Source of the DNA: Leptospiraceae bacterium
GTDB lineage: Bacteria; Spirochaetota; Leptospiria; Leptospirales; Leptonemataceae
Length of the DNA stretch: 64,000 bases
Direction of reading: 5' to 3'
NCBI GenBank assembly: GCA_025059995.1
Contig: JANXCF010000008.1
Span: 33,107 to 97,106, forward strand
A program made the position numbers and the translations under genes. The notes below the pieces were generated by a model, which saw only the letters and a list, made by a program, of their open reading frames with translations, did not search any database and was not told the DNA's origin. Positions 8,670-18,442 of the stretch are shown piece by piece (within the stretch, counting starts at the first letter, position 1; each line of letters opens with the position of its first letter).

Positions 8670-10742
8670 ATGGAACTAAATCAAGAACAGTGGGAAGCAG
8701 TGCATTCAATAGAAGGTCCTGTTTTAGTCTTTGCAGGAGCTGGGAGTGGGAAAACACGAGTGATTGTTCATCGCATCCAAAACATGATCGAAAAAGGTAT
8801 TCCCCCTCAATCCATTGTAGCTGTTACATTCACTAATAAAAGTGCCAAAGAAATGAAAAAAAGATTAAGCCAAATTTTACCCAAAAAGAATTTACGGGGA
8901 ATGGTGGTTTCTACGTTCCATTCGCTTGGAAACAAAATCCTACAATCAGAAATTGAAATTATAGGTTATCGAAGACCTTATACGATTTTCGATCAAGAAG
9001 ATAAAATCCAAATATTAAAAAATATTTATAAAGAATTAAAACTAAACGATGATGGGATAGACGATGATTATATTCTCTATTTGATTTCGCTTATAAAAAA
9101 CTCAAACCTCAAAATCGAAACATGGCTTTATCAAAATGGGTTTTTGGTTAGAAATCTGGATGAAGATACTTTCTTGAAAATTTACAAAAAATATCATGAG
9201 TATTTGCTTTCTTTAAATGCAATTGATTTTGATGACTTGATATTACTTCCACTGCGTATGTTTTCTCAATACCCAGTGGTTTTGGAAAAATACCAAAAAA
9301 GATATAAATACTTTCTTGTGGATGAATTCCAAGACACCAATCCTTTGCAGTATGCATTCCTTCGGCTTCTCGTTGGAGATCGAAAAAATGTTTGTGTTGT
9401 AGGGGATGATGATCAATCCATTTATGGTTGGCGTGGAGCTGATGTTTCCATCATCCAGAACTTCAAAAAAGATTATCCTCATGCCAAAATAATCATACTT
9501 AACAAGAATTATCGTTCTACACAAATCATAATCGATGCTGCTTATTCTCTCATCAAAAACAACCTCAATCGGGTTGATAAGAAAATCATCTCAATGAACA
9601 AAATGGGAGGGAAAATCAAAATCATAGAGTGCTACGACGAAAAAGAAGAAGCTGAAAAAGTCGCCGAAATCATACTAAAAAAAATCACAAGAGAAAAACG
9701 AAACGCAGGAGATTTCGCCATCCTTTTTCGAACAAACTATCAAGCACGTCCTTTTGAAGTAGAATTACGAAAACGCGGGATTCCTTACCAAGTCGTGGGT
9801 GGATATCGTTTTTTCGATCGAAAAGAAGTAAAGGACCTCTTAGCCTATTTAAGGGCAATAGCCAATCCCCATGACGAAATCAGCTTGCTAAGAATCATCA
9901 ACTTTCCTAAACGAGGGATTGGAGAGTCCACCATCAAAAAAATCCATGAATTTATTATTGAATATGAAACCACGAACCAAGAAAAACTGAGCTTCTATCA
10001 AGCTTTACAATTTATGGTTCAAAATGAAGAGTTGTTTCAGAATCTCCAAAAGCAAATCCTTGCCATCAAGGAATTTTTGGAATTGTTGGAAACCTACCGA
10101 AAGGAGTTTGCCATCAGTCGCAGTTTATCCCAAACCTTACGAAAACTCATCCAAGAGTTAAAACTCGAAGAAGAATACCAAAAAGAAGAAAAAGAAGAAG
10201 TAGCAAAAGCGAAGATCTATAACCTTTCTGAAATTGTTAATATGCTTGCTTATTTCGAAGAAGAATGGGATGAGGTCCAACCTCCTTCATTATTTGATTT
10301 TCTCTCAAGGGTGAGTTTACTGAGCTCGGATAGCGAAGTCGAGGATATTCAAAAAGGTCGGGTTCAACTTCTAACCTTGCATTTATCGAAAGGGCTGGAA
10401 TTCCCTGTAGTATTTTTGTGTGGAATGAATGAAAAGATCTTTCCTTCAGAACGAGCCCTCTTGGAAACCAACGACGAAAACCGCTCTTTAGAAGAAGAAA
10501 GAAGATTATGTTATGTGGGAATTACCAGAGCAAAAGAAGAGCTGTTTCTTTCCTATTCGTTGTATCGTAAACGATTTGGTGAGGAAATCCCTTTTGAACC
10601 ATCAAGGTTCTTGAATGAAATCCCCGAAGAGTTCGTAGAATATGAATATATCACCAATAAAAAATCAGCTTCATTAGACAAATCCGAAATAGATGATGTT
10701 AAAATCCTTTTAAATGAACTCAACAATCTCTTGATTAGTTAG
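8670..10742 (+). CDS. UvrD/Rep/PcrA-type ATP-dependent DNA helicase
   Basis: This 690-residue superfamily 1A helicase unwinds DNA 3' to 5' in repair and replication restart. Walker A is AGAGSGKT at residues 22-29. The other helicase motifs follow in order: TFTNKSAKEMK (Ia), VDEFQDTNPLQY (II), GDDDQSIYGWRGAD (III), LNKNYRST (IV), LTLHLSKGLEFPVVF (V) and YVGITRAKEEL (VI). The length matches UvrD/Rep/PcrA. The C-terminal tail typical of PcrA is short, so I do not choose among uvrD, rep and pcrA. It has its own 160-base upstream region and overlaps the convergent ABC ATPase gene by eight bases. Confidence 0.93.
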   Translation: MELNQEQWEAVHSIEGPVLVFAGAGSGKTRVIVHRIQNMIEKGIPPQSIVAVTFTNKSAKEMKKRLSQILPKKNLRGMVVSTFHSLGNKILQSEIEIIGYRRPYTIFDQEDKIQILKNIYKELKLNDDGIDDDYILYLISLIKNSNLKIETWLYQNGFLVRNLDEDTFLKIYKKYHEYLLSLNAIDFDDLILLPLRMFSQYPVVLEKYQKRYKYFLVDEFQDTNPLQYAFLRLLVGDRKNVCVVGDDDQSIYGWRGADVSIIQNFKKDYPHAKIIILNKNYRSTQIIIDAAYSLIKNNLNRVDKKIISMNKMGGKIKIIECYDEKEEAEKVAEIILKKITREKRNAGDFAILFRTNYQARPFEVELRKRGIPYQVVGGYRFFDRKEVKDLLAYLRAIANPHDEISLLRIINFPKRGIGESTIKKIHEFIIEYETTNQEKLSFYQALQFMVQNEELFQNLQKQILAIKEFLELLETYRKEFAISRSLSQTLRKLIQELKLEEEYQKEEKEEVAKAKIYNLSEIVNMLAYFEEEWDEVQPPSLFDFLSRVSLLSSDSEVEDIQKGRVQLLTLHLSKGLEFPVVFLCGMNEKIFPSERALLETNDENRSLEEERRLCYVGITRAKEELFLSYSLYRKRFGEEIPFEPSRFLNEIPEEFVEYEYITNKKSASLDKSEIDDVKILLNELNNLLIS

Positions 10743-11730
10743 AAGAGTATTTCCAACAATAAACAATATGCTGATCGAATGAAATAGGTTTGGGTTCGTT
10801 TTTACACAACTCAAACCGATAACTACATCGGTTTTCAAACCTACATCCTTTGGGATAAAGCTCAGGAGGAGGCACTTGTCCCGGTATGCCTTGAATGGTT
10901 TTTTCTACGTCCAAGTCGGGAATGGCTTTTAATAAACCTTGACTATAAGGATGGAGGGGTTGATTAAGAAAGCGTTCGACGTCAGTTTGCTCGACGATCT
11001 TTCCTGCATACATTACAGCTAATCGATCTGCATATTGAGCCAAAAGCCCCATGTTGTGGGTGATCAAAAGAATGGTTGCGTTTTCTTCTTCTTGGAGTTC
11101 CTTAAGGATGTTCATGATTTGTGCTTGGACGGTGACGTCTAAAGCGGTTGTGGGTTCATCGGCTATCACCAACTTGGGTTTTAGTAAGATTGCAAGTAAA
11201 ATTACTATTCGCTGGAGCATACCACCTGATAACTGATGAGGATAAGACCGCAAAATGGTATCCACTTGAGGAAAATTCATTTTTTTTAGCAAATCAACAA
11301 CGCGATTCTCAAAAGAAATTTGCTTTTTTTTGAATTCTTCTTTGTGGAATATGTAGAGTTCCTTTAGATGATGTTCTACGGTATAGAGGGGGTTTAGTGC
11401 CATGAAGGGTTCTTGAAAAATCACACCAATTTCAGCTCCTCGAATTTTTCGGATTTCTTGTTCTGAAAGTTGATCCAACCGAATTTCTGTCCCATTAAGA
11501 TATAGGGTGATTTCTCCTGAAAGAATTTTTCCATTGGGTTCTGGGGGCATCCTCACAATCCCCATTGATGTAAGGGTCTTCCCACAACCTGATTCTCCGA
11601 CAAGTCCGAAAATTTCTCCTTCGAACAAAGAAAAGCTCACATCATCAACAATAGAAATAAGTTTATCAGACTGAATACCAATAGAAAGATGTTCTACTTT
11701 CAATGCAAGATTATCTTTTTTCTTTTTCAT
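10735..11730 (-). CDS. Oligopeptide/dipeptide-type ABC transporter ATP-binding protein (OppD/DppD-like)
   Basis: This 331-residue ATPase energises peptide uptake across the inner membrane. It has Walker A GESGCGKT, the Q-loop GVIFQEPFMALNP, the signature LSGGMLQR, Walker B LVIADEPTTALD and the switch His in ITHNMGL. The C-terminus carries the oligopeptide extension: HPYSQGLLKAIPDLD, then a cysteine cluster CRFENRC...C...C that binds an Fe-S cluster in some relatives. No permease or OppF-like partner lies nearby, so the rest of the transporter must be elsewhere. It is the second gene after rppH, overlapping it by 20 bases. Confidence 0.88.
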   Translation of the reverse strand: MKKKKDNLALKVEHLSIGIQSDKLISIVDDVSFSLFEGEIFGLVGESGCGKTLTSMGIVRMPPEPNGKILSGEITLYLNGTEIRLDQLSEQEIRKIRGAEIGVIFQEPFMALNPLYTVEHHLKELYIFHKEEFKKKQISFENRVVDLLKKMNFPQVDTILRSYPHQLSGGMLQRIVILLAILLKPKLVIADEPTTALDVTVQAQIMNILKELQEEENATILLITHNMGLLAQYADRLAVMYAGKIVEQTDVERFLNQPLHPYSQGLLKAIPDLDVEKTIQGIPGQVPPPELYPKGCRFENRCSYRFELCKNEPKPISFDQHIVYCWKYSSN

Positions 11731-12211
11731 AGAGGGTTTTTAAATACTCTGGAACAAACTCGTAAAAATATTTTTGTATCTTTAGGTAAACTTCTTTTTT
11801 GAATTCTATTATGCTGTTGACTAAAACATCGATGTCCATCCACTTTAGGGTTCGAAATTCTCGATGATGAGATGAATTGAGATCTAAACTTTGGATGTCT
11901 CCATCCCAATGAAAGAAAAACCATTTTTGTGTTTGCCCACGATATTTTTTTAAGTGTTCAGGAATGTGTTCAGGAAAGTCATAAGAAAGCCACTCGGGTA
12001 TTTCAAAAACAGGCTTTTGGAGTTTTAACCCCGTTTCTTCGTAGAGTTCTCGGATGGCGGCATCTTCTGGATTTTCTCCTTCATCAATCCCACCTTGTGG
12101 GAGTTGGTAATTCTCTGGATGATCGACTCGATCTCCAACCAAAACCTTCATCTGGGAATTAAACACCAAAATCCCCACATTTTTACGATAGGGTTTTTCT
12201 TGATTTTTCAT
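11711..12211 (-). CDS. rppH: RNA pyrophosphohydrolase (Nudix)
   Basis: A Nudix hydrolase whose box reads GGIDEGENPEDAAIRELYEE followed by TGL, matching Gx5Ex7REUxEExGU. The front YRKNVGILVFN and the later WFFFHWDGD resemble RppH, which removes pyrophosphate from the 5' end of mRNA and so triggers decay, or hydrolyses diadenosine polyphosphates. I place the start at ATG 12211, giving 166 residues; a TTG at 12250 in the same frame is possible. It overlaps the following ABC ATPase by 20 bases, so the two are co-transcribed although unrelated in job. Confidence 0.83.
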   Translation of the reverse strand: MKNQEKPYRKNVGILVFNSQMKVLVGDRVDHPENYQLPQGGIDEGENPEDAAIRELYEETGLKLQKPVFEIPEWLSYDFPEHIPEHLKKYRGQTQKWFFFHWDGDIQSLDLNSSHHREFRTLKWMDIDVLVNSIIEFKKEVYLKIQKYFYEFVPEYLKTLYEKEKR

Positions 12212-12456
12212 CTTTGTGTTCAAAAATTTCTTCTCTTTTTGTTTTTGCAAAGTGTTTTTAAGTTTGAGACTTCACGAAGCATTTAATTTTCCTTTGTTTA
12301 GATAAATCATATCAAAAAGAATTTCTAAGAAAATTGATTCTTATAATAAAGAAATTTTATAAATTTCATTTATAATAAATTGATTTTAAAATCTAAATTT
12401 ACTTTACGTTGGCTTTCACACAAAAAGAAATGTAAAAACAAAAAAGGAGACGTATT

Positions 12457-13212
12457 ATGGTGACGATTGATCTTAAAGACAAAACAGCCATCATCACAGG
12501 CTCTGCACGAGGGATAGGGAAAGCCATAGCCGAAAAATTAGCTCAAGCAGGAGCAAAAGTCGTAATCAATGACATTTTAGAAGAACAAGCAAAACAAACC
12601 GCCGAAGAAATCGCAAACAAATACCAAGTAGAAACTTTATATTTTGCGTGTGACATTTCGAAAGAAGAAGAAGCAAATAAGTTGATTGAGCTCTGCAAAG
12701 AAAAATGGGGAAAAGTTGATATTCTTGTGAATAATGCAGGTATCACACGGGATACACTTCTTTTACGTATGACTAAAGAACAATGGGATCAAGTCATCAA
12801 CGTGAATCTTACGGGAACGTTTCTTTGCACCAAAGCTGCTTTTAAGGTCATGATGAATCAACGAAGCGGTGTGATTATCAATATTTCGTCTATTGCAGGG
12901 GAAAATGGAAACATTGGACAAGCGAATTACTCTGCATCGAAAGCAGGTGTGATTGGTTTAACCAAGACTGTTGCGATGGAAGGGGCAGCAAGAGGAGTTC
13001 GTTGTAATGCCATAGCACCAGGTTTCATTCAAACTGCTATGACAGATGCTATTCCAGAAAAAATCAAACAAAAAATGATCGATAGCATACCTCTTCGAAG
13101 ACCGGGAATGCCTGAAGATATTGCAAATGCGGTTTTGTTTTTAGTATCAGATTTGGCATCATACATTACGGGCATTGTGTTGGATGTTAATGGTGGGGGT
13201 TTTCGTCCTTAA
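12457..13212 (+). CDS. fabG: 3-oxoacyl-[acyl-carrier-protein] reductase
   Basis: FabG reduces 3-oxoacyl-ACP with NADPH in each round of fatty acid elongation. The 251 residues show the dinucleotide-binding TGSARGIG at 14-21, NNAG, and the catalytic set Ser145, Tyr158 and Lys162 (YSASK). The C-terminus DVNGGGFRP is typical. A good ribosome site, GGAG, sits about eight bases before the ATG. The acyl carrier protein gene follows 88 bases on, the usual pairing, and the run continues to rnc. Other short-chain dehydrogenases look alike, but the acpP neighbour makes FabG the natural call. Confidence 0.93.
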   Translation: MVTIDLKDKTAIITGSARGIGKAIAEKLAQAGAKVVINDILEEQAKQTAEEIANKYQVETLYFACDISKEEEANKLIELCKEKWGKVDILVNNAGITRDTLLLRMTKEQWDQVINVNLTGTFLCTKAAFKVMMNQRSGVIINISSIAGENGNIGQANYSASKAGVIGLTKTVAMEGAARGVRCNAIAPGFIQTAMTDAIPEKIKQKMIDSIPLRRPGMPEDIANAVLFLVSDLASYITGIVLDVNGGGFRP

Positions 13213-13300
13213 TCACAAAAAACAAAAAAACCCACTTTTAAACTTGCCAAATTAATATCGTTCATTTTAATTGCTGTAAACTTTTTTGAAGGAGATGTCT

Positions 13301-13540
13301 ATGACTGATGAGTTGTTCCAAAAGGTTCGATCCATCATAGCACAGCAATTGGGTGCAGAGGAATCAGAAATCACAGAAGATTCCCATTTTATTGAAGATT
13401 TAGGAGCAGACTCTCTTGATACTGTGGAATTAGTCATGGCTTTGGAAGAAGAGTTTGGTATTGAAATCTCTGATGAAGATGCAGAAAAAATCCAAACCGT
13501 AGGTGATGTAATCAAATACATCAAAGAACATCAAAAATAA
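13301..13540 (+). CDS. acpP: Acyl carrier protein
   Basis: A small acidic protein of 79 residues with the phosphopantetheine attachment site [11 protein letters not shown]; the serine of DSL carries the arm on which fatty acids grow. I start at ATG 13301 because a GGAG lies six bases upstream (13291-13294); in-frame upstream starts would place the ribosome site inside the gene. It lies between fabG and rnc, an order common in many bacteria. A long hairpin follows 12 bases after the stop and may set the abundance of acpP mRNA relative to rnc. Confidence 0.96.
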   Translation: MTDELFQKVRSIIAQQLGAEESEITEDSHFIEDLGADSLDTVELVMALEEEFGIEISDEDAEKIQTVGDVIKYIKEHQK

Positions 13541-13552
13541 GGATTTCAATTG

Positions 13553-13612
13553 GACCGGTTTTCTTTTTCTATCAATCGATTGAAGATCGTGATAGAAAAA
13601 AGAAAATCGGTC
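13553..13612 (+). promoter_or_regulatory. Long hairpin in the acpP-rnc gap, likely RNase III site
   Basis: The left arm GACCGGTTTTCTTTTTCTAT (continuing CA, 13553-13574) pairs with the right arm TGATAGAAAAAAGAAAATCG (continuing GTC, 13590-13612). I count about 22 pairs with one G-U wobble and one bulged base; inner CGAT/ATCG bases can extend the stem. No T-run follows, so it is not a classic terminator. It ends 11 bases before the rnc ATG. Long perfect RNA duplexes are RNase III substrates, and E. coli RNase III cuts its own leader, so self-control of rnc here is a reasonable inference. Confidence 0.7.
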
Positions 13613-13623
13613 TTCCCCTACGT

Positions 13624-14373
13624 ATGCAATACTCAGAGTATGAAAAATTAATCCTTGATAAAGAAAGAATCCAAAAGCTAAAAGAACTATCAAAACATTT
13701 AAACATTCGATTTCGAGATTATCGATTGTATGATCTTGCTTTGACTCATAGTAGTTTAGCTAACGAACCGAATTCTCACAAATTAAACAACCAGCGTTTA
13801 GAATACTTAGGAGATGCTATCATTGGTTTTATAGTAAATGATTATCTTTTTCGTAATTTTCATCTCAATGAAGGTCAGATGGCGAGAATTAAATCCATTG
13901 CTGTATCAGAAAAATCATTGGCAAGTGCAGCAAGAAAACTCCGCTTAGGACAGTACTTAAAGATGAGCAAAGGAGAAAAAAACAGCGGCGGTGCAAGGCG
14001 TCCATCAAACTTAGCAGATGCTTTCGAAGCAATGGTTGCAGCAATTTACTTGGATCAAGGAATTGAGGCAGCAAAAAAATTTGTTCTATCAATGCTTGAG
14101 GGAAGATTAAAAAAACTCACCAAACCAGGAAAAGCAATCGACCCCAAATCAGCTCTGCAAGAAATCATACAGAAAAAATATCATACACATCCCATCTATG
14201 AACTCGTCAGCCAAGAAGGACCGGATCACAAACGTGAATTTGTTTTTCGTGTCATCATCAACGGGATTGAAATCGCACGAGGGAGTGGGAGCTCAAAAAA
14301 GAAAGCCGAAAAACAAGCAGCACAAAAAGCTTTAGAAAAAATCAAAAATCAATTCGATGAACTCCTTATATGA
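13624..14373 (+). CDS. rnc: Ribonuclease III
   Basis: RNase III cuts double-stranded RNA in rRNA precursors and some mRNAs. The 249-residue protein has the endonuclease signature RLEYLGDAIIGF near residue 60, the second acidic site LADAFEAMVAAIYLD, and a C-terminal double-stranded-RNA-binding domain (DPKSALQEIIQKK, then GSGSSKKKAEKQAAQKAL). No clear Shine-Dalgarno precedes the ATG, and the leader holds the long hairpin described separately, which suggests weak or controlled translation. Its stop overlaps the aroB start (ATGA). Confidence 0.95.
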   Translation: MQYSEYEKLILDKERIQKLKELSKHLNIRFRDYRLYDLALTHSSLANEPNSHKLNNQRLEYLGDAIIGFIVNDYLFRNFHLNEGQMARIKSIAVSEKSLASAARKLRLGQYLKMSKGEKNSGGARRPSNLADAFEAMVAAIYLDQGIEAAKKFVLSMLEGRLKKLTKPGKAIDPKSALQEIIQKKYHTHPIYELVSQEGPDHKREFVFRVIINGIEIARGSGSSKKKAEKQAAQKALEKIKNQFDELLI

Positions 14374-15479
14374 ATTATCGAGAATTATGGATACCCCTCA
14401 AAGAAACTGTTGATAAAAGTTATTATATATACTTGTCTGATAAAATAGAAGAATATTGGCTCCAACAACTCAAAAAAAAACAATACACAAAACATGTAAT
14501 CATCACAGACGAAAATGTTTATCAATGTTATAAAAAAACAATAGAGTTTTTTGAAGATTCTTTAGGGGAAATTCATACCATCATTCGTCCGGCTGGAGAA
14601 GAATACAAACACATCTCGTATTTGCAGGAAGTTTTTGAAGAACTACTTTCAGCTAATGTTGATCGAAAAAGTTGCATCATAGCTTTCGGAGGTGGAGTGA
14701 TTGGAGATTTTGCTGGCTTTGTGGCATCGACATATCAACGAGGTATTGATTATTACCAAATCCCCACGACTCTTTTAGCTATGGTGGATTCAAGTGTTGG
14801 TGGGAAAGTCGCCGTCAATCTAAATATTGGAAAGAACATTGTAGGTTCTTTTTATCAACCGCAGGCTGTATTTTGTAATATCGAGTTCTTGAAGACCCTC
14901 CCTGAGAAAGAATGGATTTGTGGTTTAGCTGAAATGCTGAAGCATTCTCTTTTAGACCCCAATGTATACGAAAATTTCAGGGTCCAAGTAAAGAATCAAC
15001 CTAACTATCGGGAATGGGATAAGGAAAGATGGTTTCAGATGATTTTTGAGTCAATCCAAGTGAAAGCCAGGGTGGTTTCAAAAGACGAAAAAGAAACGGG
15101 TCTTCGTTCCATTTTGAATTTAGGACATACTGTTGGGCATGCCATTGAGTCTTATACCCACTACAAGGCACTAAATCATGGAGAAGCGGTGAGCCGAGGA
15201 CTGGTTTTTTCTCTTCTGTTGTCGAACGAAAAATGGGGACTCGGGGATGAAATCATAAACGAAGTTTTTGATTTGATGAAGTTATTGAAACTACCTATGG
15301 ACACGTATAACATTAGTTCCGAAGAGCTGATACCTCACTTGTTCTATGATAAAAAAAATCAAGGAGGCAAAGTAAAAGAAGTATATCTCAAAGAGATTGG
15401 AGAACCCATCTATAACCAAGAGTTATCGTTAGATAATTTTCGAAACACATGGCAAAGGCAAAAGCAACTCTTTGGCTAA
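14370..15479 (+). CDS. aroB: 3-dehydroquinate synthase
   Basis: AroB makes 3-dehydroquinate from DAHP, the second step of the shikimate pathway. The 369 residues include the NAD site [20 protein letters not shown], the [16 protein letters not shown] block, and the metal-site region [12 protein letters not shown] and LNHGEAV. It overlaps rnc by four bases and is followed by aroQ one base after its stop, so the two shikimate steps are made together. Confidence 0.95.
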   Translation: MNYRELWIPLKETVDKSYYIYLSDKIEEYWLQQLKKKQYTKHVIITDENVYQCYKKTIEFFEDSLGEIHTIIRPAGEEYKHISYLQEVFEELLSANVDRKSCIIAFGGGVIGDFAGFVASTYQRGIDYYQIPTTLLAMVDSSVGGKVAVNLNIGKNIVGSFYQPQAVFCNIEFLKTLPEKEWICGLAEMLKHSLLDPNVYENFRVQVKNQPNYREWDKERWFQMIFESIQVKARVVSKDEKETGLRSILNLGHTVGHAIESYTHYKALNHGEAVSRGLVFSLLLSNEKWGLGDEIINEVFDLMKLLKLPMDTYNISSEELIPHLFYDKKNQGGKVKEVYLKEIGEPIYNQELSLDNFRNTWQRQKQLFG

Positions 15480-15480
15480 T

Positions 15481-15972
15481 ATGAAAGAAATCAAAATCTT
15501 ACTCCTAAATGGTCCGAATTTGAATTTATTGGGCTACCGAGAACCTCATATCTACGGAAATACCACACTAAAAGAAATAGAAGAACAACTCGAAAAGGAT
15601 GCCTCTTTATGGGGAGCTGCCCTTGATTGTTTTCAATCCAATTATGAAGGTGCTTTGATTGAAAAGATACAAGAATACTACCAAAAACCTTATGATGGAA
15701 TCATCATCAATCCCGGAGGTTTGACTCATACGTCTGTTTCGTTGAGGGATGCTTTGCTTTCTGTGAATGTCCCTTTTGTGGAAATCCATATCAGCAATGT
15801 TTATGCACGAGAACCTTTTCGTCATCATTCTTTTTTGAGTGATAAAGCCCTTTTTGTCATTTCGGGTATGGGAATATTTGGATATCGAGTTGCCTTGCTG
15901 GGTTTGATTCAAAAACTCAAAGGTCTTTCTTGGCAAATGGATTTGGAGTCAAAACAACTCAAAACTCAATGA
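15481..15972 (+). CDS. aroQ: 3-dehydroquinate dehydratase, type II
   Basis: The third shikimate enzyme, which removes water from 3-dehydroquinate. Type II marks are [17 protein letters not shown] with the catalytic Tyr, the [12 protein letters not shown] block, [17 protein letters not shown] and EIHISN with the active-site His. I start at ATG 15481, one base after the aroB stop; a TTG at 15472 is in frame but overlaps aroB. The 163 residues fit the family. The C-terminus overlaps the convergent MBL gene by 14 bases. Confidence 0.94.
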   Translation: MKEIKILLLNGPNLNLLGYREPHIYGNTTLKEIEEQLEKDASLWGAALDCFQSNYEGALIEKIQEYYQKPYDGIIINPGGLTHTSVSLRDALLSVNVPFVEIHISNVYAREPFRHHSFLSDKALFVISGMGIFGYRVALLGLIQKLKGLSWQMDLESKQLKTQ

Positions 15973-16693
15973 CCATACCATCATACAAGGGAAAGCCAAA
16001 ACCCGGGGTGTGATGATTGATCTTTTGGATTTCGTGGTAAATTTCATCATACAAATGATTAAAAAACAGTCGCTTGGTTTTGATTTTCGCACGATTTTCC
16101 ATCACTTCTTCTAAGGATATGTGGGATGACTCAGGCTCTTTTCGAAGGAAACTTACTTCCATGATTCCCACATCCACACCATCCATAAGTTTGAAAACAA
16201 ATTCATCTAAAACGGAATCCCCAGTGAACGCAAAACTATGATTTTGATCAAAAATCTTATATCCTATACTTTCTTCTTTGTGGTTAATGGGAAATGTTTG
16301 GATGGTGTAGTTTTGGTATTTCCACGTTTCATTAGGACTGATTTCGATTATCTCCACATCAAATGGAAATTCTTGTTTTTGAAAGAGAATTTCTATCAAT
16401 TGCTGAATTTGAGTTTTTAGATTTTTTGGTCCAACAATCATGAGCTTTTCCGTGCGCTTTAAGACATACTTAAAAAAAATCAACAAAAATGGAATCCCAC
16501 TATAATGATCTCCGTGAAAGTGGGTAATCAAAATTACATCTAAGCTTGACAAATCTACTTTATACTGATTGGCTTTGAGTAGCACAGTAGCTCCGCAGTC
16601 AATCATGATTTTCGAATCCAGTAGAAACCCACTATGACCTCGACCATCGAGATTATAGGCATTTCCAGAACCCAATACGATTAGATTTTTCAT
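15959..16693 (-). CDS. Metallo-beta-lactamase fold hydrolase (RNase Z-like)
   Basis: A 244-residue MBL-fold protein. It shows [19 protein letters not shown] at the N-terminus, the zinc motif [10 protein letters not shown], a later metal ligand in FTGDS, and FNHL near the C-terminus. The layout resembles RNase Z and related phosphodiesterases, which use two zinc ions. At 244 residues it is shorter than typical RNase Z (about 300) and I see no clear exosite arm, so a tRNA 3'-processing role is possible but unproven. It overlaps panB by four bases. Confidence 0.8.
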   Translation of the reverse strand: MKNLIVLGSGNAYNLDGRGHSGFLLDSKIMIDCGATVLLKANQYKVDLSSLDVILITHFHGDHYSGIPFLLIFFKYVLKRTEKLMIVGPKNLKTQIQQLIEILFQKQEFPFDVEIIEISPNETWKYQNYTIQTFPINHKEESIGYKIFDQNHSFAFTGDSVLDEFVFKLMDGVDVGIMEVSFLRKEPESSHISLEEVMENRAKIKTKRLFFNHLYDEIYHEIQKINHHTPGFGFPLYDGMVIEF

Positions 16694-17481
16694 CTTGATG
16701 GTGGGAATTTTCGTGATTTTACTTCATGGTCAAATTGAATCAAAGATTGGATTCCCATTTCAGCAAAGTTTGCATATCTTTTCGCATGTTTGGGAGTAAA
16801 GTCTGGATCCATTCCAAGAAGATCATGTATCACTAAAACCTGTCCGTCAGTTTGATTTCCTGAACCAATCCCAATTGTGGGAATTTCCAAAAGCTGCGTG
16901 ATTTCTTTGGCTACTTCTTCTTCTGTCAGCTCAAGCACAATAGAAAAACAACCCACTTCTTCTAAAGCCTTTGCTTGTTGGATGAGTTTTTCTTTTTGTT
17001 TGTCATCTCTTCCTTGTATTTTATAACCACCAAAGTTCAAATAGCTTTGAGGTGTGAGTCCTATATGCCCCATCACAGGCAAGCCTGATTGGACCAGTTT
17101 TTTTATGAGTTTTAAGGTGCTTTTATCTGCTCCTTCGAATTTAAGGGCTTGGCATTGTGTTTCTTTTATCACTTTGAAAGAATTTCGAAGCCCCTCTTGT
17201 ATGCTTGTTTGATAACTTCCCAGGGGCATATCGGCAATTAGAAATTTTTCTGGAGCTCCTCTTCGAACCAACTTTGTGTGATATATGATTTCTTCTAAAC
17301 GAACAGGCAATGTTGAGGAGTTTCCTTGAACTACCATTCCTAAAGAATCCCCAACCAAGACGGCATCGATAGGAGTTCTGCTAATCCACTTTGCCATTGT
17401 AAAGTCATAACACGTAACCACACTAATCAGTTCTTTTTCTTTTTTTTTTCGGATCCAATCAGAAGGATATTTCAGATTCAT
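16690..17481 (-). CDS. panB: 3-methyl-2-oxobutanoate hydroxymethyltransferase
   Basis: PanB adds a hydroxymethyl group from methylene-tetrahydrofolate to ketoisovalerate, the first step to pantothenate. The 263 residues carry SVVTCYDFTMAKW, LVGDSLGMVVQG, the HTKLV block, MGHIGLTPQS and VLVIHDLLGM, all standard for the family. It is followed by the MBL gene with a four-base overlap; panC and panD are not in the window. Confidence 0.95.
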   Translation of the reverse strand: MNLKYPSDWIRKKKEKELISVVTCYDFTMAKWISRTPIDAVLVGDSLGMVVQGNSSTLPVRLEEIIYHTKLVRRGAPEKFLIADMPLGSYQTSIQEGLRNSFKVIKETQCQALKFEGADKSTLKLIKKLVQSGLPVMGHIGLTPQSYLNFGGYKIQGRDDKQKEKLIQQAKALEEVGCFSIVLELTEEEVAKEITQLLEIPTIGIGSGNQTDGQVLVIHDLLGMDPDFTPKHAKRYANFAEMGIQSLIQFDHEVKSRKFPPSR

Positions 17482-17523
17482 AAAGTTTACCTTTAAGTGA
17501 GAATAAACCCAAGAAAGTTTTCT

Positions 17524-18408
17524 TTAATCACAATGACGACAAGAGATTGCATTCGATTCTTTTTCGAATTGTATAGTGGCATGATCTATATCAAAGTGTT
17601 TTTCTAAATCGTTGCGAATTCTTTCTAAGAGTTCTTCGTTATCATCATGATAGGTTCTTACAATATGAGCAGTAAGGGCAACTTCGGTTGTGCTTATTGC
17701 CCATACATGTAAATCATGAACATTTTGAACGCCAGGTAATGTTTTTAAGTATTGATGGATTTCATGTAAATCTACTTTTTGGGGAACGGCATCAATCATC
17801 AAATTCAAAGACTCATAGAAAATCTTCCAAGTGCCCCATAATATCACCAAAGCAATCAAAAAGCTCATTAAAGGGTCTATCCAAAAAAACTGGGTATATC
17901 CGATGATTATCGCAGAAATAATTACACTGATTGTGATCAGACCGTCTGTTAACATATGAATGAAAGCACTTCTAAAATTTAAATCTTCTTTTTCTCTGCG
18001 GTAAAATAGAAATGCTGTTCCAAAGTTCACTATTACTCCCACGATCGCCACTTTTAACATTCCTTGAATATCAAGATTATCGATAGGGCGATACAATTTT
18101 TGCAAAGACTCAGTCATGATTCCTCCTACTGCTATAAAAAGAATCACCGAATTGATAAGAGCTGCCATGATGCTTGCTTTTTTTAAACCATATGTTCTTC
18201 GAAAATTTGGCTTTTGAGTGGAGAGAAAATACCCAAGCCATGCTATTCCTAAACTCAAGACATCACTCAAATTATGAACGGCATCAGATATTAATGAAAG
18301 TGAATGAAAATATAATCCGAAAGAAAACTCAATCGCCACATAGGTGGCGTTGAGGGAAATACCTATGATAAAAATTTTGTTTGTATTTTTTTTTATAAAG
18401 TGATGCAC
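17524..18408 (-). CDS. Cation diffusion facilitator (CzcD/ZitB-like metal exporter)
   Basis: A 294-residue inner-membrane protein that should export Zn2+ or similar ions against protons. Six hydrophobic segments can be picked out, with metal-site motifs SDAVHNLSDVLSLG in the second and HMLTDGLIT in the fifth. A cytoplasmic domain follows (HDLHVWAISTTEVALTAHI) and the protein ends in CRHCD, a possible extra metal handle. It lies between panB and the AAA+ gene on the same strand, with small gaps. Confidence 0.9.
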   Translation of the reverse strand: MHHFIKKNTNKIFIIGISLNATYVAIEFSFGLYFHSLSLISDAVHNLSDVLSLGIAWLGYFLSTQKPNFRRTYGLKKASIMAALINSVILFIAVGGIMTESLQKLYRPIDNLDIQGMLKVAIVGVIVNFGTAFLFYRREKEDLNFRSAFIHMLTDGLITISVIISAIIIGYTQFFWIDPLMSFLIALVILWGTWKIFYESLNLMIDAVPQKVDLHEIHQYLKTLPGVQNVHDLHVWAISTTEVALTAHIVRTYHDDNEELLERIRNDLEKHFDIDHATIQFEKESNAISCRHCD

Positions 18409-18442
18409 ATTCTCAGAGAAAACTTACATAGCCTAAAAACAA

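Noticed and set aside
13553..13612. Hairpin after acpP as a rho-independent terminator
   Set aside because: No T-run follows, the stem is AT-rich and long, and rnc continues right behind it.
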